64,000 nt of DNA from Cupriavidus numazuensis (GTDB lineage Bacteria; Pseudomonadota; Gammaproteobacteria; Burkholderiales; Burkholderiaceae): assembly GCF_905397435.1 (NCBI RefSeq), contig NZ_CAJPVI010000014.1, positions 62,001 through 126,000 of the forward strand, read 5' to 3'. Below are positions 8,557 to 17,328 of the stretch, piece by piece; the first letter of the stretch is position 1, and every line of letters begins with the position of its first letter. The notes under the pieces were generated by a model. It was not told where the DNA came from, made no database searches, and saw only the letters and a program-made list of their open reading frames with translations. A program made the translations under genes and the position numbers.

Positions 8557-9438
8557 ATGGACTGGCAACTTGTGGGTGCCCAGGTGCTGGCGGGGATCGC
8601 CAACGGCGGGCTGTATTTTCTTGTCGCGTCAGGGCTCACGCTGTTGTGGGGCGCCCTGGGCGTGATCAACCTTGCGCACGGCTCGTACTTCATGCTTGCG
8701 GCGTTCGGCACTGCCGCATGCATCCAGCAGTGGGGTGCCGAAGCCGGCTTCCTGGCCGCGTGTGTTGCCATTCCGGCGTTGACGGCCGCAGCAGGCGCCG
8801 GGCTGGAGATATCGCTTTTTCGGCGCGTCTACCATTCGGGCATGTGGGGCCAGTTGCTGCTGTCTTTCGGACTGCTGCTGGCGCTGAACAACATCACCCG
8901 CCTGGTGTTCGGCACGCAGCCCATGTCCATGGCGCCGCCGCGCCAGCTCGCCGGCTTCGTCGAGCTGGGCGCCTTCAGAATGGCCAGCTACCAGATCGCC
9001 GTGCTGGCGGTGACGGCGGCAGTGGCCTGCTACCTGCGGCTGCTGCTTGGCCGCAGCCGCACCGGCCGGCTTATCCGTGCCGCGGTGGACGATCCGCAAA
9101 TGCTGGAAGCGGTAGGCGTGGACGTGCGGCGCCTGCGCACCACCGTGATGGCCATTGCCGCGCTGCTCGCCGGGATTGCCGGCGCCATTGCCGTGCCGCG
9201 CGGAGCGATCAACACCGGAATCGATGTGCAGATCGTGCTGATCGGCTTCGCCGTGGTGGTGGTGGGCGGCCTCGGCTCGGTCTGGGGCGGCCTGGCTGCC
9301 GCCATGCTGATCGGCGTGGCCGAGACGGTTTCCACGCTGTTCGTTGACCAGGGCGGCGAGGTCGTTATCTTCGCCGTCATGGTGCTCGTACTGCTGTTCA
9401 AGCCCACGGGCTTCCGCACTATCGCGGGGAGGGAGTAG
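8557..9438 (+). CDS. livH: branched-chain-type ABC transporter permease LivH
   Basis: A 293-residue inner-membrane permease of the LivH family: about eight hydrophobic segments, N-terminal GLYFLVASGLTLLWGALGVINLAHG, and the cytoplasmic loop (R-A-A-V-D-D-P-Q-M-L-E-A-V-G-V-D) that contacts the ATPases. AAGGAGGAG precedes the ATG. It is the first gene of an intact livHMGF set with a 2-base gap to livM. In this catabolic context the substrate is more likely an organic or aromatic acid than leucine. Confidence 0.93.
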   Translation: MDWQLVGAQVLAGIANGGLYFLVASGLTLLWGALGVINLAHGSYFMLAAFGTAACIQQWGAEAGFLAACVAIPALTAAAGAGLEISLFRRVYHSGMWGQLLLSFGLLLALNNITRLVFGTQPMSMAPPRQLAGFVELGAFRMASYQIAVLAVTAAVACYLRLLLGRSRTGRLIRAAVDDPQMLEAVGVDVRRLRTTVMAIAALLAGIAGAIAVPRGAINTGIDVQIVLIGFAVVVVGGLGSVWGGLAAAMLIGVAETVSTLFVDQGGEVVIFAVMVLVLLFKPTGFRTIAGRE

Positions 9439-9440
9439 CC

Positions 9441-10445
9441 ATGCAGGATTTCGATTGGAAAAGGGTTCGGGCGTTGCTGGCCGTCGGCGCGGTGTTCTGC
9501 GCGCTCCCGTTCGCCATGCCCGCAGCGATGCTGCCCGAACTGACGCGCATCGTGGTGCTGGCCGGGGCGGCGATGACGCTCAACGTGCTGGTGGGCGCGA
9601 CAGGCCTGATTTCGATGGGCCAGGGGTTGTTCTATGGGCTGGGCGCTTACGCGGTGGCCATCGGCACGATCAAGCTCGGCATGCCCTACTGGCAGTCCGC
9701 CCTGATCGCGCTGGTTATTGCCGTGCCGCTGTCGGTACTGGTCGGCTACATCTCGTTGCGGGCGAAGCACCTGTTCTTCGGGCTGCTCACGCTTGCCATC
9801 GGCCAGGTCGCCTTCGTGATCGTGGCGCGCAGCTACAGCCTCACCGGCGGAGACGACGGGCTCGTCGGCGTCACCATCCCGGTATGGCTGGAGTCCGGCC
9901 TCGCGCGCCATGTCTTCGCGGTTGCCGTGTTGGTGGTGGCCGGCCTGTTCCTGCTGCGAATGCTGGCGTCGCCGTTCGGCGCCATGCTGGGCGCTGTGCG
10001 CGACAACGCCGACCGGGTTGCCTCGCTCGGGGGGAATCCCCGGTTGTTCGAAATCGCGGCCATGGTGATCGCCGGCACGCTCGGCACGGTCTTCGGCATC
10101 CTGTCGGCGACCACCGAAGGCAATGTCGATCCGGGGATGTTCTCGTGGAGCATGAGCGCGATGCTGCTGATGATGGTGGCGCTGGGCGGACGATCGCTGT
10201 TCCTCGGCCCCATCCTTGGCACCGTGGTGCTCGAACTGTCGCGCTCGCTCATCCAGATCTACTCGCCGGATGCGGATCTCATGGTCGGGGTGCTGGTCAT
10301 CGCCTGCGCCGTGCTGTTTCCCGAAGGGCTCGCGCCGCCCGTCGCCGCGCGTCTGAGCCGGCTGGCGCGCCGTCGCGGCGGCTCAGCCGTACCCGGCTCA
10401 GCCGTACCCCTTACCACCCGTGACACGAGCGAGGGCCACCAATGA
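9441..10445 (+). CDS. livM: branched-chain-type ABC transporter permease LivM
   Basis: A 334-residue multi-spanning permease with LivM features: LNVLVGATGLISMGQG near the N-terminus, an LRAKHLFFGLLTLAIGQ segment and the EAA-like R-D-N-A-D-R-V-A-S-L-G-G-N loop. It pairs with LivH to form the membrane channel. Its last codons overlap the livG start by four bases. The C-terminal tail (SAVPGSAVP) is a short near-repeat. Confidence 0.92.
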   Translation: MQDFDWKRVRALLAVGAVFCALPFAMPAAMLPELTRIVVLAGAAMTLNVLVGATGLISMGQGLFYGLGAYAVAIGTIKLGMPYWQSALIALVIAVPLSVLVGYISLRAKHLFFGLLTLAIGQVAFVIVARSYSLTGGDDGLVGVTIPVWLESGLARHVFAVAVLVVAGLFLLRMLASPFGAMLGAVRDNADRVASLGGNPRLFEIAAMVIAGTLGTVFGILSATTEGNVDPGMFSWSMSAMLLMMVALGGRSLFLGPILGTVVLELSRSLIQIYSPDADLMVGVLVIACAVLFPEGLAPPVAARLSRLARRRGGSAVPGSAVPLTTRDTSEGHQ

Positions 10446-11200
10446 ACGCCATCCGACAACCCGTCGTGAGTACTTCCAACGTCGCGAAGTCCTTCGGCGG
10501 CTTCACCGCAGTCGGTGGCGTCTCGCTCGACATCTACGACTCCGAGGCCGTTGCCATCATTGGTCCGAATGGCGCCGGCAAGAGCACGTTCTTCGACCTG
10601 CTGACGGGCCGCAAGATTCCCGACAGCGGCGAAGTGCGGCTGTTTGGCGAGCCGGTGACCGACTTGCCTCCGTGGCAGCGCGTCAGGCGCGGTCTCGGTC
10701 GCTCATTCCAGATCAGCAGCGTGTTCCGCAATGCGACGGTGCTGGAGAACGTGCAGATCGGGCTGATGCTGGCCCGCGGGCGCGCGTGGAACATGTTCGG
10801 CCGCGCGTCGGCCATGCTGAGGCAGGAGGCTGGCGCGGCGCTGGAGCAGGTCGGCCTGCAGGCCAAGCGTGACATGCTGGCTGGCGACCTGTCATACGGC
10901 GACCAGCGCACGCTGGAACTCGCCGTGGCGCTGTCGACGAAACCGCGCGTGCTGCTGTTGGACGAACCCACGGCGGGCATGGGCCGCGAGGAGTCCCGTA
11001 AATGCCTGGAGCTGATCCGCGCGATCGCTGCCAGCGAGCGCATCCCCATCGTGTTCGTCGAGCACGACATGGACGTGGTCTTCTCGTTCGCGACACGCGT
11101 GGTCGTGCTGGCGGCGGGCAAGGTGCTGATCGACGCAGAGCCGCAGGCCGTGCGCTCGGATTCCCGTGTGAAGGAGGCCTATTTTGGCGAAGACATCTGA
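10442..11200 (+). CDS. livG: branched-chain-type ABC transporter ATP-binding protein LivG
   Basis: A 252-residue ABC ATPase with Walker A GPNGAGKST (41-49), the signature L-S-Y-G-D-Q, Walker B LLLDEPTAG and the H-loop V-E-H-D-M-D-V-V. The signature deviates from LSGGQ, as is usual for LivG. It starts inside the livM stop (ATGA) and overlaps livF by 17 bases, showing tight coupling. It energises the LivHM permease from the cytoplasmic face. Confidence 0.93.
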   Translation: MNAIRQPVVSTSNVAKSFGGFTAVGGVSLDIYDSEAVAIIGPNGAGKSTFFDLLTGRKIPDSGEVRLFGEPVTDLPPWQRVRRGLGRSFQISSVFRNATVLENVQIGLMLARGRAWNMFGRASAMLRQEAGAALEQVGLQAKRDMLAGDLSYGDQRTLELAVALSTKPRVLLLDEPTAGMGREESRKCLELIRAIAASERIPIVFVEHDMDVVFSFATRVVVLAAGKVLIDAEPQAVRSDSRVKEAYFGEDI

Positions 11201-11891
11201 CGAAGTGCTGGCGGTCATGGCAATGGACGCGGGCTACGGCCACGTCAAGGTAATCCGCGATGCGAACCTGTCCGTGCGCGCCGGCGAAGTGGTGGGACTG
11301 GTGGGCCGCAATGGCGCCGGCAAGACCACTTTTATCAATGCGGTCTCGGGCCTGGTGAAGGCGAGCGCCGGCGCCGTTGTGGTGAACGGCCACGACGTGG
11401 CGGGTATGGCTGCCCACAAGCGCGTGGCGGCTGGGCTCGCCATCGTGCCGAGCGGCGGCCGCCTGTTCCGGTCGCTGACTGTCGAGGAAAACCTGTCCAT
11501 TGGCGTCAAGGGCGCTACCGCATCGCAACTGGAATCGGTCTACGCGCTGTTCCCCGAGATGCGCGCGTTCCGGGCGCGCTACGCCGGCAAGCTGTCGGGC
11601 GGCGAGCGGCAGATGGTAGCGATCAGCCGGGCGCTGCTGCTGCAACCGCGCCTGCTGCTGCTCGATGAACCGAGCGAAGGCCTCGCGCCCATCGTGGTGC
11701 TGCGACTGGCGGAGGTAATCAAATCACTCTGCTTGCGCGGCATCGGCATCCTGCTGGCAGAACAGAACGTGAAGTTCACGGACCTCGTATGCGACCGCTG
11801 GTACGGCATCGAGAAAGGCGACATCGCGCCCGTGGATGCCGCGCTGGGCCAGGGCGGCGGACGGGTGGTGCGGGTGGCGGCGGCACACTGA
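11184..11891 (+). CDS. livF: branched-chain-type ABC transporter ATP-binding protein LivF
   Basis: A 235-residue ABC ATPase with Walker A GRNGAGKTT (41-49), signature LSGGERQ and Walker B LLLLDEPSEG. The start is a TTG at 11184, chosen because AAGGAGG stands seven bases upstream and no ATG is closer; this overlaps livG by 17 bases. It is the second ATPase of the importer. The IclR gene that follows is 68 bases away and may share the transcript. Confidence 0.92.
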   Translation: MAKTSDEVLAVMAMDAGYGHVKVIRDANLSVRAGEVVGLVGRNGAGKTTFINAVSGLVKASAGAVVVNGHDVAGMAAHKRVAAGLAIVPSGGRLFRSLTVEENLSIGVKGATASQLESVYALFPEMRAFRARYAGKLSGGERQMVAISRALLLQPRLLLLDEPSEGLAPIVVLRLAEVIKSLCLRGIGILLAEQNVKFTDLVCDRWYGIEKGDIAPVDAALGQGGGRVVRVAAAH

Positions 11892-11959
11892 ACGATGATC
11901 GTGCATCCGAAGCGCTTCGCCCGGACATGCCGCGCAGCATCCCTTTACGGGAGACTTTG

Positions 11960-12793
11960 ATGATGCAATCCATGCCAGTCCCCGAGAGGCCGCAGCCGGG
12001 CGCGGACCTGAATTGCCCGCCGGCCAGCCGCGATGGCAATGCGAGCCGTGCGATGGTCGTCCCGCTGGCTCGCGGCCTGGCGGTGCTCGCTGCGTTCGAC
12101 AGCCAGTGCACGTGGCTGCGCAACCACGACGTTGCGCGCAGGACGGGACTGGCGCCGGCCACCGTATCGCGGCTGGTCCATTCGTTGGTGATCCTCGGCT
12201 ATCTGCGGCAGGACACGGAGCGCCGCCGTTACCGGCTGACCGCGGCGACGCTGTCGCTGGGCTACGCGGCAATTGCCGATGCGGCTGTACAGTCAGCCGC
12301 GCACGGCCACATGCAAAGACTGGCCGATACCTATGACGCCTGCGTCGTGCTCGGTACGCGTGACCGCCTCGACGTGGTCATTCTGGAAACGCGCGCCGCT
12401 CGCCAGATTCCGTTCGATTTGCGACTGGCAGCGGGCATGCGCCAGCGCATCGCCTGCTCGGCGATGGGCTGGGCGCTGCTTGCGACGTTGCCGGAACGGG
12501 AGCGGACCTACCTGCAGGGCAGCATGGAGAGCAAGGCCGACCGGCACTGGCCCGCGCTGCGACGCGGCATGGCCGAGGGCATCTCGCAGGTCAGCGGGCC
12601 TGGTTACTGCGTGGGGCGGTGCGAGTGGAATCCCGGGTTGGTGTCCGTGGCCGTGCCGGTCCGCGCGGTCGGCCGTCCGGCCCTGGCATTGGCCTGCATC
12701 GGGCCGGCGACGCAACTGGGCCGGGCCCGTATCGAGCGGGAAGTCGGACCCAGGCTTGTCAATGTCGCGCTCGCGCTGCAGGAGCGGCTGTAG
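11960..12793 (+). CDS. IclR-family transcriptional regulator (third)
   Basis: A 277-residue IclR protein starting at tandem ATGs (11960/11963) behind GGGAGA. The HTH region (VVPLARGLAVLAAF, then TGLAPATVSRLVHSL) and linker (Y-R-L-T-A-A-T-L-S-L-G-Y-A-A) mark it as a paralogue of the genes at 7334 and 13600. It is the last gene of the livHMGF unit, suggesting feedback control of that unit, and lies convergent to the NTF2-like gene. Confidence 0.93.
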   Translation: MMQSMPVPERPQPGADLNCPPASRDGNASRAMVVPLARGLAVLAAFDSQCTWLRNHDVARRTGLAPATVSRLVHSLVILGYLRQDTERRRYRLTAATLSLGYAAIADAAVQSAAHGHMQRLADTYDACVVLGTRDRLDVVILETRAARQIPFDLRLAAGMRQRIACSAMGWALLATLPERERTYLQGSMESKADRHWPALRRGMAEGISQVSGPGYCVGRCEWNPGLVSVAVPVRAVGRPALALACIGPATQLGRARIEREVGPRLVNVALALQERL

Positions 12794-12828
12794 GGTGCGC
12801 GTGAGCCCGCAGCCGGACGTGAAACCGT

Positions 12829-13395
12829 CTACGAAACGCCGGCTTCCTTGCGGACGACGTACACCGTATCGCTCGCGCCGCGCGTGCCAAGCGTCCACGC
12901 GTCATTCAGGCTGCCGGGGTCGACGAGCTGCGATTGAATGGCGTCGAACACAGTGCGGCGTCGCGCGATGCGCCATTCGCCGCCCCGCTGTTCGAAGCGG
13001 TCCACGTATCGGCCAAGGATTTCCATGCGGATGTTCTGCTGGCTGTCGGCATGTGTGGCGTCGAGCATCGCACGGTGGCCACCCGCGCCGGGCCCGAGTT
13101 CCAGCTTCGCGATGAAGTAGGTCTCCACCGCGGCCACGCCAGTCATCCCGAATTCGATCAGGCAGTTGGCGAGCACGTGCGTTGACTGCACGAAGTCTGG
13201 CACGTCGTGCCGTTCCCGCAACCACGCAATGAAGTCATCGCGCTTCCCCTTGAAGTCGGCGTGGTCGTCATGGGCATCCTCGAAGAAGGCCGATCGGACA
13301 AGGTGCCAGTCGCGCCGGTCCACGCCACGCGCGTAGCGCAGCAGGATGTCACGGATTGCCTCCTTGTCGGCCAGGCGTTGCAGCGTGTCGGTCAT
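12829..13395 (-). CDS. nuclear transport factor 2 / SnoaL-like protein
   Basis: A 188-residue single-domain protein of the SnoaL_4 type. It starts with L-A-D-K-E-A-I-R-D-I-L-L-R-Y-A-R-G-V-D-R-R-D-W and contains the later F-E-Q-R-G-G-E-W-R-I-A-R-R strand typical of cone-shaped NTF2 folds. Family members include dehydratases, isomerases and small oxygenase subunits acting on polyketide, steroid and aromatic compounds. The ATG at 13395 is chosen for its CCGGAGGGG ribosome site. It is transcribed away from the fourth iclR gene, and both have a copy of the predicted operator in the shared intergenic region. The reaction is unknown. Confidence 0.82.
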   Translation of the reverse strand: MTDTLQRLADKEAIRDILLRYARGVDRRDWHLVRSAFFEDAHDDHADFKGKRDDFIAWLRERHDVPDFVQSTHVLANCLIEFGMTGVAAVETYFIAKLELGPGAGGHRAMLDATHADSQQNIRMEILGRYVDRFEQRGGEWRIARRRTVFDAIQSQLVDPGSLNDAWTLGTRGASDTVYVVRKEAGVS

Positions 13396-13427
13396 GTTGC
13401 CCCTCCGGTTCCGTTGGTGTGAGGGCA

Positions 13428-13488
13428 TGTTCTCCCGGCTGCATTCGTATCGGCAACGCCAGCGCTATCGCCATTCCGTGCGTTGGAA
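13428..13488 (-). promoter_or_regulatory. predicted IclR-type operator and promoter of the NTF2-like gene
   Basis: Read on the minus strand, TTCCAACGCACGGAA (13488-13474) is a TTCC-N7-GGAA dyad with GCACGGAA in place of GTACGGAA. Exactly 17 bases later comes TTGCCG (13456-13451), a fair -35; the -10 (AGAACA or GAACAT near 13433-13427) is weak. It is back-to-back with the copy at 13512. Confidence 0.5.
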
Positions 13489-13511
13489 CAGATCACAGTC
13501 AAGCAGCCGTG

Positions 13512-13571
13512 TGCCGAGGTACGGAACGATGCACGGCGCCGCTTCCGCGATACACCGCCGCAAGTTAAGCT
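13512..13571 (+). promoter_or_regulatory. predicted IclR-type operator and promoter of the fourth iclR gene
   Basis: TGCCGAGGTACGGAA (13512-13526) is followed after 16 bases by TTCCGC (13543-13548) and, 17 bases on, TAAGCT (13566-13571). If correct, this IclR gene is itself a member of the regulon and may be autoregulated. Confidence 0.5.
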
Positions 13572-13599
13572 CGGATGGAACGACTCAAGGAGCCGCCCT

Positions 13600-14451
13600 G
13601 TGTTACGGGACACCAGCGCAAGCCAGTCAGTGCTTCAGCATGGCGCCAGCCCTGCGCCATTGCGGCGAGGGCGCGCCGAGCACGCCGAAGGTGGCGCGAT
13701 GGTCATGCCGCTGGCGCGCGGCCTGAGGGTGCTGACGGCATTCCGGCCAGGTTGCACCTGGATGGGTACGAGGGAACTGGCGGACGATACGGGTCTGCCC
13801 CGGCCCACCGTCACCCGGCTGCTCCAGTCGCTGGTGGCGCTTGGGTACGTGCATCACGACCCGGCTCGCCGCAAATACGGGCTCGCCGCTGCGGCCCTGT
13901 CTCTTGGCTACGCGGCGGTTGCCGATGCCGCCATCCACGACATTGCCGGCGCGGAAATGGCGAAGCTGGCCGACGCGACCGATACGTGCGTTCTGCTGGG
14001 CACGCGCAATCGTCTGGACATGATTGTGCTGGAAACGCGTGTCAGTACCCAGGCCGTGCTCGATATCAAATTTCCCCCCGGTGCGCGTATGTCGATGGCT
14101 ACGTCATTGATGGGATGGGCGCTCCTCGCCGGGCTGCCACCGGCGGAGCGCATCTACCTCGAACGACACATGGAGCGCGAGGCCGGGCCAAAGTGGTCAG
14201 TGGTGCGTCGCCAGATGACGGAGAAGGTCGCGCAAGTGCATGAACTGGGGTTCTGCATGTTGCATGGTGAATGGAAGCCCGCGCTAGCCTGCGTTGCCGC
14301 GCCGATGAGGGTTTGCGGTCGGCCACCGATGGTGCTTGCCTGTGTCGGCCGTACCGCGCGCATGGCGCGCGCCCGTGTCGAGCTGACATTGGGGCCACAG
14401 CTTGTCACCGCCGCGAAGATGCTGGCTGACCGGCTCGCACGGGCGGCGTGA
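13600..14451 (+). CDS. IclR-family transcriptional regulator (fourth)
   Basis: A 283-residue IclR protein. A GTG at 13600 is taken as start because AAGGAG lies seven bases upstream and this leaves the predicted promoter outside the gene; a longer frame from 13483 would run through the operator. HTH (GLPRPTVTRLLQSLVALGYV) and linker (Y-G-L-A-A-A-A-L-S-L-G-Y-A-A) match the second and third IclR proteins. It is divergent from the NTF2-like gene and convergent, 15 bases apart, with the end of the long minus-strand operon. It is therefore a candidate regulator of both. Confidence 0.92.
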   Translation: MLRDTSASQSVLQHGASPAPLRRGRAEHAEGGAMVMPLARGLRVLTAFRPGCTWMGTRELADDTGLPRPTVTRLLQSLVALGYVHHDPARRKYGLAAAALSLGYAAVADAAIHDIAGAEMAKLADATDTCVLLGTRNRLDMIVLETRVSTQAVLDIKFPPGARMSMATSLMGWALLAGLPPAERIYLERHMEREAGPKWSVVRRQMTEKVAQVHELGFCMLHGEWKPALACVAAPMRVCGRPPMVLACVGRTARMARARVELTLGPQLVTAAKMLADRLARAA

Positions 14452-14466
14452 GTTCGCTGTCCGCCA

Positions 14467-15597
14467 TCAATCGGCCAAATGTCGCAGCGGATGGTCTCCG
14501 GCAGACCACGGACTCGCAAACAGGCGTGCGACATCGGCTGTACGGACGTCCTCGCTGTCTGCAATCCGCCATGCGGGGCGGTTGTCCTTGTCGATCAGGC
14601 GCGCGCGTACGCCCTCGACTGCGTCGCCATCCGCGAAGCTGTTGAGCGCCAGTACGAAGTCGCGCCGCAGGCTGTCTGCCATCGACGATGGGGGCCGCAC
14701 GAGGACTTCCAGTGCTACCGCCATGGACAGAGGCGAGCGCTGCCGCATCACGGCGAGCGTTGCCGCAGCCCATTCGCGGGCGCCGGGGCGCATCTCCGAT
14801 GCCAGTGAGGCCATGATGCGCGCAACGCTGTCATGCCGGAAATGGTGGTCGATCCATGGCTGCGTATCGGCCACGGGAGTCGGCAGGCAGTGCGGCCGTG
14901 CCGCCTCGCGAATACATGCGACGACAGCGTTGCCATCGCGCAAGGTCTCGCGCTCCAGCCTGGCGAGCAAGGACGGCCGATCGGCATCGTCCATGTAGAT
15001 GTCCGCCAGTCCGGCGTGGAGCGCGTCTCCCGGCCCGATGGTCGTCCCGGTCACGGCGAGGTAGCGCCCGAGTGCGCCCGGAGTGCGGGACAGGAACCAC
15101 GCGGCGCCCACGTCGGGGAAAAATCCGATGCGTGTCTCGGGCATCGCCATCTGGGTGGTGCCGGTCACTACGCGCAGGCCGCCGGTGCGACGCGCACCCT
15201 GCGCGAGGCCCATGCCGCCGCCCATGACCACGCCTGCCATCAGTGCGATACAGGGCTTGGGATACGTGAAGATCGCGTGATCGAGGGAGTACTCTTCCTT
15301 GAAATAGCGGTGGCACCCCCGTACGTCACCGCGTCGGGACAGCTCATGCAGATAACGAACGTCCGCACCGGCGCAAAACGCGGCCGCAGACGGCGATACC
15401 ACCACGGCATGCACGTCGGCCCGTTCTCGCCACGCGTCGATCGCCTTTTGCATGGCCTGGATCATCGGCAGCGACAGCGCGTTAAGCGCCTGCGGCCGAT
15501 CCAGCACGATGAAGCCGATGCCGTTCCTGACGTGTGTCCGGACTGGCGCTGCGGCGTCGGGTAGCGTGGGTGCCGGGGAGTATGCGAGGGATGTCAT
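14467..15597 (-). CDS. enoyl-CoA hydratase/isomerase family protein, 3-hydroxyisobutyryl-CoA hydrolase type
   Basis: A 376-residue crotonase-fold protein. The length (ordinary hydratases are about 260) and the motifs FCAGADVRYL, E-Y-S-L-D-H-A-I-F-T-Y-P-K-P, GVVMGGGMGL and AMPETRIGFFPDVG place it with 3-hydroxyisobutyryl-CoA hydrolases, which use the Glu/Asp of the last motif to cleave a beta-hydroxyacyl-CoA. A short GARRTGGLRVV stretch replaces the usual S-H-R-V-V, a local variation near the active site. It is the final gene of the minus-strand operon, six bases after the SDR. With the truncated hydroxyisobutyrate-dehydrogenase-type gene at the window start, a valine-like branched acyl-CoA intermediate is possible. 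Confidence 0.88.
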   Translation of the reverse strand: MTSLAYSPAPTLPDAAAPVRTHVRNGIGFIVLDRPQALNALSLPMIQAMQKAIDAWRERADVHAVVVSPSAAAFCAGADVRYLHELSRRGDVRGCHRYFKEEYSLDHAIFTYPKPCIALMAGVVMGGGMGLAQGARRTGGLRVVTGTTQMAMPETRIGFFPDVGAAWFLSRTPGALGRYLAVTGTTIGPGDALHAGLADIYMDDADRPSLLARLERETLRDGNAVVACIREAARPHCLPTPVADTQPWIDHHFRHDSVARIMASLASEMRPGAREWAAATLAVMRQRSPLSMAVALEVLVRPPSSMADSLRRDFVLALNSFADGDAVEGVRARLIDKDNRPAWRIADSEDVRTADVARLFASPWSAGDHPLRHLAD

Positions 15598-15603
15598 GGT
15601 CGA

Positions 15604-16434
15604 TCACGCGTCGAGAACGCCGAGCATGTCCGCGTAGAAGGGCTGATGCGCACTCATGCCGCCGTCTACGACGAGCAGGTGCCCGGTGACGAAGCGTGAC
15701 GCATCACTGGCGAGAAACGCTACGGCCTCGGCGATATCGTCGGCGCGGCCAGGCCAGGGCAGTAGTTGATGGCGGGCCAGGGTCTCGCGCAGGGAAGGCG
15801 GCAGGCCACGGCCCGCAGGTCGATCGCCGTCGAACTGGATCAGGCCCGGCAGCACGGCATTGACGCGGATACCGCGGCGGCCATACTGGGTGGCGACGGC
15901 ACGGGTAAGCTGGTTGATCGCTGCCTTCGAAGCGCCATAGGCCGTCGACGTCAGTTCGCCAGCGATGCCAGACAGCGACGACGTATTGATGATGCTTCCG
16001 CCGCCACTGGCCAGCATCGGCCCGATGGCGTGCTTGCAGGCCAGCATCTGGCCGCGCACGTTGATCTGCAGGGTTTGGTCCCAGAGCTCGGCAGTGAGGG
16101 AAAGCACGTCCCTGTCGCTGGCGACGAGATGGGTGGCGGCCGCATTGTTGTGCAGCACGTCGAGGCGGCCGAAGCGGTCGACGGCGAGGGCAATGGCCGC
16201 CGCAACCTGCGCTTCGTCGCGGACATCGCAGGCGGCCGGCAGGGCTTGTCCTCCAGCATCGGCGATCTGCGTGGCCACGTAGGTCACGCGTTCGAAGTCG
16301 ATATCTGCGAGAACCACGCTGGCGCCGCGTTCGGCCAGGCGTCGCGCACACGCGGCACCGATACCCGTAGCGCAGCCGATGACCACCGCGACGCGTTCTT
16401 TCAGGCTGGAACTCAGGTTGGACGGCTTGTTCAT
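15604..16434 (-). CDS. SDR-family oxidoreductase
   Basis: A 276-residue classical SDR with cofactor motif IGCATGIG, N-N-A-A, catalytic Ser in N-T-S-S-L-S-G and Y-G-A-S-K. The C-terminal H-L-L-V-V-D-G-G is standard. The ATG at 16434 has GGGGAAA upstream; an alternative ATG at 16458 overlaps the livM stop (ATGA) and would add eight residues. It sits between the permease genes and the CoA-hydrolase gene, so it probably oxidises a hydroxy intermediate of the same pathway. Confidence 0.88.
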   Translation of the reverse strand: MNKPSNLSSSLKERVAVVIGCATGIGAACARRLAERGASVVLADIDFERVTYVATQIADAGGQALPAACDVRDEAQVAAAIALAVDRFGRLDVLHNNAAATHLVASDRDVLSLTAELWDQTLQINVRGQMLACKHAIGPMLASGGGSIINTSSLSGIAGELTSTAYGASKAAINQLTRAVATQYGRRGIRVNAVLPGLIQFDGDRPAGRGLPPSLRETLARHQLLPWPGRADDIAEAVAFLASDASRFVTGHLLVVDGGMSAHQPFYADMLGVLDA

Positions 16435-16454
16435 GGCGGTTTCCCCGTTGCGGT

Positions 16455-17327
16455 TCATCGGTTTCGTGACAAGGCCTGCGACTGCTCGCGCGGCCAATTG
16501 GACGGCCGGCACGCCGGGAGCGCGCGGCCGACGATACCCTCGGGGCGAATCGCCATCAGCAAGATTGCCACCGCACCGAACAGCACCAGCCGCCACGTAC
16601 TGGCGAAGCGCAGCAATTCAGGAAGCAGTGTCCAGATCACGGCACCAAGAACCGGTCCGCGCCAAGAGCGCGTGCCGCCGATGACAACCATCAGCAGCAG
16701 CGACAGGCTCACCTCGAAGCTGCCGTCGCGCGGCGTGACGATGGTCGTGCTGCCGGCATAGAGCGCACCGGCGACGCCAACGATGCCGGCGCCGAGCGCG
16801 AACGTCGCGCGACGCAGTTGCCTCACGTCGACGCCCAGCACCAGTGCCACCTCCTGGTCGAGCCGTGTAACGGCCGCGAGCTGGTAGTTCAGCGAGTGGT
16901 CCCAGCGCCAGACCACGAGGGTCGTCACGGCCAGCACGCCGAGCGCCAGGGGTAGCGAGGTGAACATGGCAATGCCGCCGAGGCCGAAGTGGCCGTTGAA
17001 CACGTCCATGTGGCCAATCAGTTCTACCAGCGCGCCTCCGAAGCCGAACGTCGCCACGGCGAAGTAGAGATCGCGCAGGCGCAGCGTGACCAGGGCCAGC
17101 AGATACCCCGGGACCGCTGCGGCGATGAAGCCGGCGGCGAGGTAGAAGATGGCCGGGAGATCGGCGTTGAGTGTTGCTACACCGGCGCAGTAGCCGCCCA
17201 GCGCCAGGAGCGCGCCATGCCCGATGGAGAGCTGTCCGCTGGACAGCGTGACATAGTAGCCGAGCGCGGCGACGCAGTTGATGGCGATCAGCGTGAGCAG
17301 ATGAATCCAGTCGATGGTGAGGAACAT
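16455..17327 (-). CDS. livM: branched-chain-type ABC transporter permease LivM (second system)
   Basis: A 290-residue permease with LivM hallmarks (GYYVTLSSGQLSIGHGALLALGGY, the L-R-L-R-D-L-Y-F-A-V-A-T segment and G-V-D-V-R-Q-L-R-R in the coupling loop). It lies one base after livH and is followed by an SDR gene. The C-terminus extends in a polar tail (CRPSNWPREQSQ) with no obvious role. It is clearly distinct from the plus-strand LivM, so the two importers are separate systems rather than a recent duplication. Confidence 0.92.
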   Translation of the reverse strand: MFLTIDWIHLLTLIAINCVAALGYYVTLSSGQLSIGHGALLALGGYCAGVATLNADLPAIFYLAAGFIAAAVPGYLLALVTLRLRDLYFAVATFGFGGALVELIGHMDVFNGHFGLGGIAMFTSLPLALGVLAVTTLVVWRWDHSLNYQLAAVTRLDQEVALVLGVDVRQLRRATFALGAGIVGVAGALYAGSTTIVTPRDGSFEVSLSLLLMVVIGGTRSWRGPVLGAVIWTLLPELLRFASTWRLVLFGAVAILLMAIRPEGIVGRALPACRPSNWPREQSQALSRNR

Positions 17328-17328
17328 G

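Noticed and set aside
13483..13599. Longer start for the fourth IclR protein at 13483
   Set aside because: The extra residues are low-complexity and basic, the stretch contains the predicted operator and promoter, and the GTG at 13600 has an ideal ribosome site.
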